A stretch of DNA of 64,000 bases, taken from NCBI GenBank assembly GCA_964017145.1, contig OZ024841.1, forward strand, positions 1,488,001 through 1,552,000. Direction: 5' to 3'. Position 1 is the first letter of the stretch; each line of letters begins with the position of its first letter. The notes below the pieces were generated by a model. That model saw only the letters and a list, made by a program, of their open reading frames with translations. It had not been told where the DNA came from and did no database searches. The translations under genes and the position numbers were made by a program. This stretch comes from Agrocybe praecox. Lineage: Eukaryota; Basidiomycota; Agaricomycetes; Agaricales; Agrocybaceae. This document shows, piece after piece, positions 49,679 through 60,237 of the stretch.

Positions 49679-51940
49679 TCAAGACATAGAACTCTTGCCA
49701 AGTTTTAGCTCAACTGATGCCTTTTTTTTCTGTTGGTTTTTAGCCCTCTTGTCTTCTCTTTTTTTTCGTTCTTCCTTGTCTGTTCTTTCTTGCTCTACCC
49801 ATGCTTCTATTCCTGCAACGGCTTTCTCCGGCTCTTCGAAGCAAGAAAGAAGATATCCTTGAAGTTCTGCAGTTGAAAATTCGTGATCTGGGACTGATCT
49901 AGCGAACTTCTCCGATAGATCGCAAAGGATGGCAGCAGTCTGTTCGTCATCAAGCAATTTCTCTTTCTCGTTGTTTAAAATTGGTCGGTCCTCTAGGGTG
50001 GTATACTCAACGGGATAGAATCGTAGAAACAACGCGGCGGCTTGAGACTGTGTCGCCAACTTGTACTCGACCTTTCTATCAATCCTTCCAGGGCGAAGAA
50101 GGGCCGGGTCAAGCTTATCAATGTAGTTCGTCTACCCATTATTCACAAATTTGGCATGAGCTCGTAAGGTTTTGGAGAGGCTGTGATACCACTTACCGTA
50201 GCAAAAAAAATCCGTCCTTCCTCACTCCCAACCCCATCCAGGACGTTTAAAAGACCAGAAAGTGTAACTGTAGAGCGACTGTTCAAAGGACCATATGGTG
50301 TAAAGAGCGGGGGACCAGGTGGCTGGTTGAACGGAAAAGCAGAAGCGGCAGAGAGTGCAAAGTCTTGGTCGTCGTCCTCTCGCGAAGGAAAGGCGCAATC
50401 GATATCCTCAATCAACAAGATTGAATGTTTCGGCATAGACGAAACAGCCCGTGCAAGAAAGGAATCACTGACGCTAAGGCGAAACGCTTAATCAGTTATC
50501 CATCGTTCGTCGAACAAGTAAATGTTTCTCACAAGCTCGCTGCCAATGAAAGACAATATATCTCGAGGCCTAGTTCTCCAGCCTATAATGTCACCGAATA
50601 AAGTGTGAGATGCTATGCTGGGCAGGAGGCACAAAGTTAACAAAACTTACTATTGCATAGATTGTTGAACCTGAAAGGATAAGTAAATCGGCACAGATAT
50701 AATCCTCATCGGGAAAAAACTTACTCTTTCCTGTACCTGGAGGTCCATACAGTAAATATCCACGACGATGTGGGACACCAGTCGACGTGTACCAGCGTTC
50801 TGACTTGATAAACCTGCGAACATCGTTTGTTAACGAATCAATGACTCCTTCTTGAAGTATGATCGAGTTTAGCGGTCGTCTGGCTTTTGATTTAACTGTG
50901 CTCCAGATGGATCCTGGATATGTCTCCTGTAGTGGAAGTGGATTAAGAGATCAAAATTATTGGATAACCAGCTGAAAATTTACGAACCTGATCTATACTG
51001 TGAACGATAACGTGGGGGCGGTTGATTTCCACGTATTGCCTCCTGGCCTCTCGTACCAATGTTGACAAAACACTCATATCTCTGGTGTATATTCTAGTCG
51101 TGGTTGATTGTAAGGGCAGAACAGCAAGATAAACCAAGAAACCCAGAGACATACGTAAGAAATAAACTACTATCCATCATATTTGCAGGTGGAGACCCCT
51201 GCCTTCCTCTTTTGTCATATGTTCTGCTGTTTCTTCTGATCTCCATCCAATATCCATTCCATCTAAAAAGCTGAGCGTCATCGTACGTGGGAACGTACTC
51301 TGCGTATTCATCCATATGACCGTCTATTTGCTTTCCTTCGAGATTTACAGTCCATTGACGAATGGAAGAAGTAGCTTGGACGCGGAACTGTCTAGATCGC
51401 TTCCATATACGCTCTTGTGTCTACCAAACATCATTGTTAAATCATTTACTACGAGCAGATATGTCAGAATTACCATAAAGTTGAGCAACCATTCATACAC
51501 GGGATCGCCCTCGATGAACTGAGCGTTGATAGAAAATTCTGTGATATAATTGGGTTAGTGCGAGTACATCGGAAATTACAAGACAAGAACAGCAGTTGGA
51601 CGTGGTGTCATAAGCTTTAAGAACCAAAAGGACCAAACTCACGAAAAAGTTTGAATCTATCCATCGCCCACGCGAACAGCCTTCTCCCGCCTTCAATCAT
51701 TGACCCGAGTAAGAAGAGCATGATGCTGTCCATGAAGTATAACGACCCTCCCCCGTCGTTCCCGAAATGTCCTCCCAACAATCTTCGTAAAAGAGAAGCG
51801 ATGAAAGAAAACCCCAGAATCCTGGTGATCCCATTTGATGGAAGAAACCAGGGGCTGTATGGTCCATTATGGTCTCTTAAGATATGTTGATTTGGGGCCC
51901 TTGGCGGCTGAGGCATCAGAAGGTCTGCATGGAACGGCAT
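49679..51940 (-). CDS. BCS1-like AAA ATPase, array copy B
   Basis: Start MPFHADLLMPQPPRAP at 51940, stop at 49679. N-terminal membrane segment near GFSFIASLLRRLLGG and MLFLLGSMIEGGRRLF. BCS1-N marks: EFSINAQFIEGDPVYEW, RIWKRSRQF, YVPTYDDAQLFRW, IYTRDMSVLSTLV. Core: ARRPLNSIILQEGV, HRRGYLLYGPPGTGK, 20-nt exon 50670-50651 (STIYAI), SILLIEDIDCAFPSRED, SGLLNVLDGVGSEEGR, NYIDKLDPALLRPGRID. C-terminal basic/acidic helix. Closer to copy C than to copy A in the N-terminal half (EGKQIDGHMDEYAEYVP against EGKKTDGHIDEYAEYIP). Confidence 0.87.
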
Positions 51941-52861
51941 GCTTCAGAGTTATACTGCAGGAGATTGAAACGGTATGATAAAGAAGCAATAGAGGATAAG
52001 TCTGCAAAGGAATTATGAGGTGAGCGGAAAGAGCCCGTACGGGCTATGAGCTATAGACCCACCTTTTTATGCCTCAAGTACGAGTCATGTATGCTTCTCC
52101 GGAACCGCTTTCGAGATACAGCATTATAATTGGCGAAGTGGTCGACACTGGTTTCACGCGGTGAGTTGGATAGTTACAGTTGACGTCCAGTGATTAGCAT
52201 ATCAGACACGCGCGGTATAGCGCGCCTTTTACGTATTTTCTCTGCTCAGAATAGCGCCTCGTGGTTCCAGCGCTCCCAGCATTCGAGTTAATCCCACTGA
52301 TTGTTTTTTAGAGTCAGAGCAAATACCGGAACAGTCATATCACATGTATTACAATTGCCTGCGGCGTCCCAAGTTTAACATGCGCGGCGATGATTGGCGC
52401 TCTGAACTGCACCTGCTAACGTTCAAACTCGAACTGGAACCCTCGAGTTTGGTGTTTGCTGGCAGTCAAGGAAGTAGTGACGTCACTGACGTGATTTGGA
52501 TTGTGAGTCGGAGCTTTAAAGCTTTAACGTTTGAAATATCAAACCCCAGCATCAAACTCCGCCTGAACTGTTCACCTAACGATTGCAACCTCTAGGGTTC
52601 CCGGTTCGTAGCTATTGATGTGGAGGGGAGTCAAGACAGTATTATCATATATCTAACAGGTTGAATATCTCCTCCCATATATATACGAAAAAACGCAAAA
52701 TCGATCCTTGCTCCGTATTTCTATTATCCGTTAACATTTGAGGGAGCAGCATTCACAAAAGATCGAAAAATGGGCATCGGCGCACTACCAGCAAGAGCTC
52801 CCAAGCTACTTGCATGGATCACAGGCGTCGTAGTCGGTATTTCTGTAGATATCCTGGAAGC
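51941..52861. other. Intergenic between AAA copies B and C
   Basis: Upstream region of copy B. It includes a palindromic TGACGTCA at 52478-52485, and a plus-strand TATA-like element (about 52677-52684) ahead of a short ORF at 52770. Otherwise no gene recognised. Confidence 0.45.
52478..52485. promoter_or_regulatory. CRE-like palindrome TGACGTCA
   Basis: The full 10-bp palindrome gtgacgtcac is followed a few bases on by a half site (tgacgtga). It matches the classical site for bZIP proteins of the ATF/CREB kind. It lies about 540 bases upstream of AAA copy B. Confidence 0.35.
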
Positions 52862-52865
52862 TTAA
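52770..52865 (+). CDS. Short hydrophobic ORF, doubtful
   Basis: A 31-codon plus-strand frame, MGIGALPARAPKLLAW then ITGVVVGISVDILEA, with a TATA-like tatatata about 90 bases upstream. It could be a first exon, a micropeptide or chance. It overlaps the 3' end of AAA copy C by four bases on the opposite strand. No family is recognised. Confidence 0.2.
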   Translation: MGIGALPARAPKLLAWITGVVVGISVDILEA

Positions 52866-55185
52866 TCCTCGGCAATCTTCACTTGTCCTTCAATCACGTT
52901 CCCAAGCCTGTTATGCCTGCCTTGTATCGGTTCAACCTTGAAGGCCTTCTTTTCATTTTGAGCTCTAATCCGCTGTTCTTCTCTCTGCTTTCGCTCGTCT
53001 TTTTCCATTCGTTCTTGCTCGATCCAAGATGCAGCGCCTTCAGCAGCCTTTTCAGGCTCTTGCTTACATGAGAGTAAATATCCCTGAAGCTCGGCCGTTG
53101 AGAATTCGTGATCGGGTATCGAATCTGCAAATTTTGCTGATAACGCATGCAGGATAACAGACTTTTCGTTTTCACCGAGTTTGGCTGCTTTTTCGTTATT
53201 CAATATCTGTTGCTTCTCGACTTGGAGCGTGATGCGAGATGCAGGGTAGAACCGTAAGAACAGCGCTCCAGCCTGAGCTTTTGTTGCCAATTTATACTGA
53301 ATCTTCTTGTCGATACGTCCAGGGCGGAGCAGAGCTTGATCAAGCCTATCAACGTAGTTTGTCTGTAATATAAAGATGAGCACATGGGAGTTTCTAATAA
53401 AACCAATGATAGAAATGAAGTCTTACAGTGGCAAAGAAAAGTTTCCCTTCTTCACTTCCGACGCCGTCAAGTACATTTAAAAGACCGGAAAGTGTGACCG
53501 CTGAACGACTCCTCCGACCGCCCGGAGCGAGTCCCATACCCATCGACTGGATAGCGACCGCGGCGGCGGCGGCAGCGACAGAGCTATGGGACTCGGTGTC
53601 TTCGTCCTCTCGTGATGGGAAAGCACAGTCGATGTCTTCGATCAAAAAGATGGAGCGCTTTGGTATAGATGATACCGCACGCGCTAAGAATGAATCGTCA
53701 ACGCTGAGATTAAATATAACATGAGCTACCATTCACCAGCGGGTAAGAATAAGAGTCAACTTACAAGCCCGACGCCAGGGAAAGAGAATATATCTCAAGT
53801 CCTAACTCGCCAGCCTAGGATTTATGACCATATGTGTGAGCTACTAGTACCTTTGGATATTGACTAGTATGAAGTACTCACTACCGCATAAATGGTGGAA
53901 CCTTATAGTTCAGAAATCAGAATGTATACGTGGTTTGTAAGCGTAGTGCAGACTCACTTTTGCCCGTGCCCGGCGGTCCATATAGTAAATATCCTCGACG
54001 ATGGGGTATGCCAGCCGTAGTATACCAGGACTCTGATTTGACGAACTCGCTAGCATCTTCAATGAGCGAATTGATCACTCCTTCTTGAAGTATGATCGAG
54101 TTCAGAGGCCGTCTAGCCTTGGCCTTGGCCGTGCTCCAAGGTGATCCTGAATTCATGTGTATAGCCTATGATGGAAGCACGTTGACCGAGAGTTACTTAA
54201 AACGCTGTTATCATCTACCACACACCTGTTCTATGGTATGCACGATAACATGTGGTCGACTTGTGGTAACATATCGCTTCCTGGCTTCGCCCACCACTGT
54301 CGATAATGCTTTCATGTCCCGTGTATAGATTCTAGTCGGGTTATAAAAAATGCGAAAGGAAGAGCGTATGTTTCTCAGCTTACCTTAAAGATAATGTGCC
54401 AGCCATGTTTGTTCCGTTATTATTTGGGAAGAATTGGACTACACCGTTGTTCCTCTTGTTCACAGATCCCCTGTGAACTTCCATCCAATAACCACCCCAT
54501 CTAAATAGCTGAGCATTTTCGTACGTTGGAATGTACTCTGCATACTCGTCGATATGTCCATCAGTCTTTTTCCCTTCAATATTGATGGCCCATTGCCGAA
54601 GAGACGAGGCAGCTGTAACGCGAAATTGACGTGAACGGGTCCATATTTTCTCTTCAGTCTGTCAGATGTATTTTCAGTGTTCAATACGTTGAACAACATA
54701 AGAACCATACCATAAAATGAATAATCCACTCGTAAACAGGATCACCTTCAGTGAATTGCGCGCTAATCGAATACTCTAGAAGAAAACCGGTTAGTTTTGA
54801 GTAACCGGGAGACACAGCGTAGACAAGAATCAGAATATCATGATGGAGAAGTCTATTGCACAAGACTTGCTTTGGTCAAGATATAAAAACAAACAATCTC
54901 ACCGAACAGTTTGAATCGATCTATACCCCATGAGAACAGCCTTCGACCACCCTCTATAAACGTTCCCAGCAAGAACAACATCACACTATCCATGAGATAC
55001 GAGGCGCCTCCCGCATCGGTACTAGCCCGCCCTCCAAGTAGTCTGCGTAGGATAGTTGCGATGAAGGAAAACCCCACAATCCTCGTAATACCGTTTGATG
55101 GAGAGAGCCACGAACTCGGTTCATTCTGGCCACTAGTGCTTCTTATGGCGTGTTGAGTGGCCATCTGGTTGAATACAAAAGACAT
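52862..55185 (-). CDS. BCS1-like AAA ATPase, array copy C
   Basis: Start MSFVFNQMATQHAIR at 55185; a second Met eight residues in is also possible. N-terminal membrane part GFSFIATILRRLLGG and MLFLLGTFIEGGRRLF. BCS1-N: EYSISAQFTEGDPVYEW, KIWTRSRQF, IYTRDMKALSTVV. Core: ARRPLNSIILQEGV, HRRGYLLYGPPGTGK, 20-nt exon 53901-53882 (STIYAV), SIFLIEDIDCAFPSRED, an insert with a nine-residue Ala/Val run, SGLLNVLDGVGSEEGK, NYVDRLDQALLRPGRID. C-terminal charged helix ends VKIAED. Motif residues needed for ATP hydrolysis are all kept. Confidence 0.87.
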
Positions 55186-57204
55186 TTCTGCTGAGTAAGG
55201 TCACAGTCTGGCAACGTACTAAGCGTTAGATGGCCCCTAGGTGACGGGGAGGGAAAAGAAAGATAGGAATGTAAAATTCAAAAATTTACGTCTTTTATTG
55301 ATGTAGCCATCCGTGAAGCCGAGTTGAAGAAATGGAAGAGTAGATGATTAATCAGGCCTTCAGGCATTGAGGCATTGAGGTACTATGGCCGACCAAAATA
55401 ACTTGCACTGTGCGCTGCGGAATGCACGGTGTGGAGCTGATATCAGAAGTCGATAGAATTCGATCGAGGCTTTGACTGTAACTATATATATACGTACCGG
55501 CCCTTCCTGCGACGCTAGAAAAATACAATAATAATGTGCGCATGTTGAGCTCTAGAATATGGCTGTAGTGGTAACGGTAGGCACACGTTGACGCGGACGG
55601 TCGACTCCTGCAATTCAATGGAATCTTCATAGATATCTGCGGCTTACAGCTGAGTCATGAACTATAAATGGCCTGTGCATTATGATGAGGAGGTCAAGGC
55701 TGCGGGCAATTACATTTTTATCAACACTGTCAGGCACGGCTAGCGCCGGCTACTACTATTCAGTCGACAAATATACCCACTCGGAAATGTTTGTTACTTT
55801 TTGACTGGTATTAGTTACACAAATATTCCTGTAATTTCCTTATTAGGTTGTTTATTCCACTATTAACGTGAAGATTTAACAGAAATCATTTTAAACGGCT
55901 ACTATTGATTTGCTGAACAGTGGTCATCGGCAGCTGTGAGGATTCAACACATGAGTCACATGACAGACACGTTCGGGATACTCGGCCCAAACTCGGCCAC
56001 CTTCCCGCCTAGGCTCGTCTCAAACTTTCCACCGCCGCCCTCTCATTTCAATTCTACTGGCGCACTTTTAGTCCATCCACGGTCTTTCTTGCCCTACTCT
56101 ACCCATCTATCTGTATCATATATGTTAACTCTTTCGTCACCTCCTCAAGATATTTCCGGTCAACAAGACACATGATCTGCAAACCGGAGTAAATGAGAAC
56201 GTCTGATCGATCATCGATGGAAGGAGGTCCAACGAATCCAGGTTTACCTTTGATTATTGATCTTGAAATAGAAATAGAAAGGTAAATATTAGTTATCAGC
56301 CACAGCACGAAATGTGTATTGACGCTTTTAGTTACCCACTTGAAGACCATCGTAGGTTAGCAATACGATCCCCAGCCAACAAAACTTAAAAGGCTCAACT
56401 GAATGAAGAGAAACAAGAAATTACCTGTGATTTATAGTAAACCGAAGTCATTTGAGAATAGAAGGTTGGCAAAAGCTGGCTCTATTTTTATGTCTTTATA
56501 TTTTCGAACACATAACTGAATACACGCTCGGGATACTCGGCCGCCTCTCCATCTAGGCGCCGGCATAGACGCGTGAACGCCATCTTATCGCGAGATGATA
56601 CTATTGGGGTAAGTGGCTATGTAATCGAAAAAGAGGGTGGTAATACGGCCAATAAATGTGGCTGAAGTTTTTCTCAATTTTGAACCGCATTCTGTAATTT
56701 TGGCATGATTCAGGCATAATTTAAAGGAACATCGTGTTTATTTTGATTACTTACTTACGCGAGTGTGTTGATTCTGGTGGGCGAATCACATCCAGGATTA
56801 CATGGACCCGTAGTGATAGCATGAAGTCTCGAAGTTAATGAAAAATGACTGATATAAATCAAGAAACTTCAAGGCTTCCTACACTTCTTAAACTTGTTCT
56901 TGTGATCTTTGGAAGATTAAATTGTAATTAAGTTCTTACGGGGTTTTCAGGTCATGGAATAATATCAATTAAACAGGGTGAATTAGTTTTTTGAAATTAT
57001 GACCTATAAATAACCTGATATAAATCAAGAAGCAAGGGATGACGAATCACGATGACTTTATGACTGCTTCCATACACCCTGTTTGTCTGAGAGAACAAAC
57101 CGATGACCCGTACTTGGAAAATTGAACACGCAATCACATTAAATGGGCGTTTCGGGATAATAACAAACAAAAGCTGACATCTACATATCTTCTAGATCGA
57201 ATAT

Positions 57205-57414
57205 AAGTGTACACATATTTGTGTCCGGGGTAATGCGCCTGACGGCGGCTGTGTTATTGACATTTTACGTCATGCCCACCTATCCTTGCCTCTCGAAGCC
57301 ACAGAGCTAGCAAGAAAGTTTGAATCGTACTACCGGAGCTTCAAGCTGGCATTAGAGACTAAGGAAGTAGAAGAAACTCCGGAGGTGCACATTCCGACAC
57401 CAAACAATCAATGA
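57205..57414 (+). pseudogene. Coding-like fragment of unknown origin
   Basis: One frame stays open for about 70 codons and has protein-like composition: RGNAPDGGCVIDILRHAHL, LPLEATELARKFESYYRSF, EVHIPTPNNQ, stop. No start or upstream exon could be found. It may be a gene-end relic or chance. Confidence 0.25.
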
Positions 57415-57741
57415 TGTGGGAATGTTGAATTAGTGATGGCCGACTTGGCAGGCGCCTTATTTTGAAAGGCCAGATTCGCGTTTAACGCGCAAATTGAAAG
57501 TGTACCACGAGTTCATCAAGAAGGCTGTAAGAAGTATGCTTCTCGCTGACGTTTGTTCGGTGGTATTGCAGACAAAGAAGTTGCCAAGAGTTGGAACTAT
57601 GCTCTTCTCAATAAATTAATGTTCTCATTGAGGTTGGCGCTCGCCATTCGCGTCGCGCTAGTGTAATAGGCCCGAGTTCCATATCTAGTAATCTTGACCT
57701 CCACACTCAATCTAACCACGGTCTATCTCCGAGTTTTCTAG

Positions 57742-57747
57742 TATAAA
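57742..57747 (+). promoter_or_regulatory. TATA-box candidate of the lectin-like gene
   Basis: TATAAA in gtataaaagg, 45 bases before the ATG at 57787. Confidence 0.45.
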
Positions 57748-57786
57748 AGGCCGACGTAATTGACAAAGAAAAGAGCAGGATACAGA

Positions 57787-58951
57787 ATGATTTTCAACGG
57801 TAAGCGCCTCATCATATATACATACTCATATACATCTCTGAACATTTAATTTTTAAGCCTTCTCCTGCCTTTTACTCGCAATCTTTGCAGCCCAAACGCT
57901 CGCAATCGATTTCTCCAACTCCAAATGGATTTGGACCAACGAAGCTGGCGTAGGCGCCAATAGACCACCCGGTTCTCGTGCTTTTCGACGCGTCTACAAC
58001 CCCTTGCTTCGTAAAACTCCCGTCTCTGCCAACATCCTCATAACCGTCGATAATGGATACACGTTCTATGTCAACGGAAATCAGATCGGCACTGGACACG
58101 ACTGGCCAACGGCACAGGGGTATTGTGTTGCCCTCTCCCCTACCTGCAACGTTTTTGCCGTCAATGCCACCAATGACCTCACCGTCCCAAACCCTGCTGG
58201 CGTGTTGGTTTCCATCGAAATCACGTACAGCGACGGCACCGTCGACAAATTGGTTACTGACGCGAGCTGGCGCTTCACCCCGAGCGTTCCTGCTGGCTTT
58301 GAGCAGGTTGGCTTTGATGATAGTCGCTGGCTACCTGCCGTAGTCGAGGGCAACTATGGAGTCGCTCCATGGAACACTATTGCGACTCCCCCATCCCCAG
58401 GATCCACGCAAGTCGCCCTCGCCGATACCAACTGGATCTGGACCGACGAGATGCAGAATAGCGCCGCTCCCATTGGTTTCCGAGCCTTCCGCAAAACAAT
58501 CACAATTCCCTCTGGCCACCAAGCGACGTCTGCCACCATCTTCATCGCGTTTGACGACTCATTCTCGCTTTACGTCCAAGGACGCGTCGTTGGATCGGGT
58601 ACCGACTGGCAACAAGCGCGAAAATACGTCATCGATATCCAACCAGGCGCAACTACGGTTACCATCGCGCTTTATGCCGGTAATGTTGGAGGTCCGGCTG
58701 GACTTGCACTCGCAGTTAATTTGGGCTTGGAGTGCGGCAATGGCGTTGTTGCTTTCGTCACTGATAACACCTGGAAATACAATCACGCTACGCCGGCTGG
58801 ATTTGAGCAACCTGGATTCGACGATTCCGCCTGGCCTGCTGCCATTCTCCAAGGAAAGTTGGGTTCTGCCCCACTTGGAGGAAGAACCACTCCTACTGCG
58901 ACCTCACCAACCTCTGGTCCGCTTCCAGGTGCGCCCACTGGGAGGCCATGA
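57787..58951 (+). CDS. Secreted protein with two galactose-binding-like (jelly-roll) domains
   Basis: Two exons: a 13-nt first exon (57787-57799) and 57858-58951, about 369 residues. The first intron splits the signal peptide (MIFNAFSCLLLAIFAAQTLA). Two repeats follow, each of about 150 residues: SKWIWTNEAG, YTFYVNGNQIGTGHDW, GFEQVGFDDSRWLPA in the first; TNWIWTDEMQ, FSLYVQGRVVGSGTDW, GFEQPGFDDSAWPAA in the second. The W-x-W start and FYVNG/LYVQG turn resemble the accessory beta-domains of rhamnosidase-type enzymes, so sugar binding is likely but unproved. No catalytic domain is present. The C-terminus is a Thr/Pro/Gly-rich tail. Confidence 0.75.
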
Positions 58952-60232
58952 TTCGTCAGTCGCAGCAGATATGTATCGGAATTCAGGAGTTAAAAATCCC
59001 AACATTTCAAATTTGTATTTTCTTCTGTATTTCTTACTTCGAATCAATGGTCAGATAATCAGAAAATGAGGCTTTTATTAACTTGTAATACACATAAAAG
59101 TTCCGCGTAATGATCATAAGTGTAAAGGAGGCGATCTAAGAATCAGAAGAGTAGTCGCCCTCGGCCAATTTTGCAGGACGCGCTACAGATCATATAACCG
59201 ATCAAGGTTCCCCAATGTCAGATGCGCAACTAGCCCGCGAAATGCCCACCGTAAAAGCTAGAGACATTAGAGGTAAGGTATCTTCGGGGGCAACGAAAGC
59301 CTCGGACGTTCGTTCATCGTATCCCTGTATGTATGGTAAGCAGGTGAATATAGTGATAGACGAATTGAATGAAGATTCAAAACAAAAACAAAGAAAGTGT
59401 ACGAGAAGGTACCGGATGTGAGATTGCGGGTCGACGAGACGTGTGATAAGAGTTTGAAAAATAAAAGGTCATCGACGAGCTGTAAAAAAATTGCACAACC
59501 TGAACAAGTAAACCAGCGTCGCAATGTGGGGGATAGCATAAGAAATGGACATGGCCAAAGCTACGGAGAGCAACTCTCGAGAAAAGGATATATACGAAAG
59601 GAGGAACTGGATGACCCATGATGCATGACTCGAGAGCAACCGACACGAGCACAATAGGTCCGGGATTGTCGCCAGACGTTTGCACAGGAATCGTAGTCAG
59701 AAGTGTGCGAACAGCCAGACAGGTGATTCCTAGCCCACATCATCATTTGGGGGTGACGAGAGGACTCCCACCTCAGAGGAAAGGGCTTAGGATGATTGCT
59801 GATAGGCTCCGTGCATATTCCCCATCCATTCAACTTTTCCATTGGCCATTCCGTGTTCTCGCTCCAAACCACGTCCTTGTCGTCTTGTTAAGTCTTGTGG
59901 CCGCTGGCGCTCTAGAATTTTGGTTTTCAATCTGCCAGCACAGCCGCTCGTGATTGAAGCTTTTATTAACGTTGAAGTTCAGCGTATGGTGGTAGTGGGT
60001 GTGCTCGAGATTTGAACTACATTACCAAGGCGGTCCGCGGATTCCTAGCTTGCTGGTGCTTCTAAAGTAGGAATTACGCTCATTTCGTCGTTTATGCCAA
60101 AAGAGGGTGAGAGCCAGTTCAAACTGGTGAATATAGATCGTGAAAGGCTTGAAAAAACGCGTCTGGTACACGAAGGTAACGGTGGGGGGTTATCGAACCA
60201 AACGCGACGCGCTGGCAAACGTGATGCAGAGT
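58952..60232. other. Intergenic, no gene recognised
   Basis: Several medium open frames on both strands overlap at 59215-59950, but none shows a family motif or codon pattern that I would trust. The left end is the 3' flank of the lectin-like gene. Confidence 0.4.
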
Positions 60233-60237
60233 GATCC

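Larger units (their letters stand above)
55186..57786. other. Gene-poor stretch with small dispersed repeats
   Basis: About 2.6 kb. Contains repeated words: ttcgggatactcggcc near 55972 with a near-copy near 56528, and gatataaatcaagaa near 56853 and 57018. A coding-like plus-strand fragment lies at about 57205-57414. A TATA candidate at 57742-57747 belongs to the next gene. Confidence 0.45.

Noticed and set aside
58356..59069. 237-residue plus-strand frame
   Set aside because: It is an alternative frame of the lectin-like gene, whose correct frame shows the internal domain repeat.
59397..59953. Several overlapping frames on both strands
   Set aside because: None has a motif, a signal peptide or exon structure; they look like chance.
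60000..60030. Sequence resembling a tRNA B box on the minus strand (gatttgaac)
   Set aside because: The flanking bases do not form the T-arm stem and no acceptor stem could be matched.
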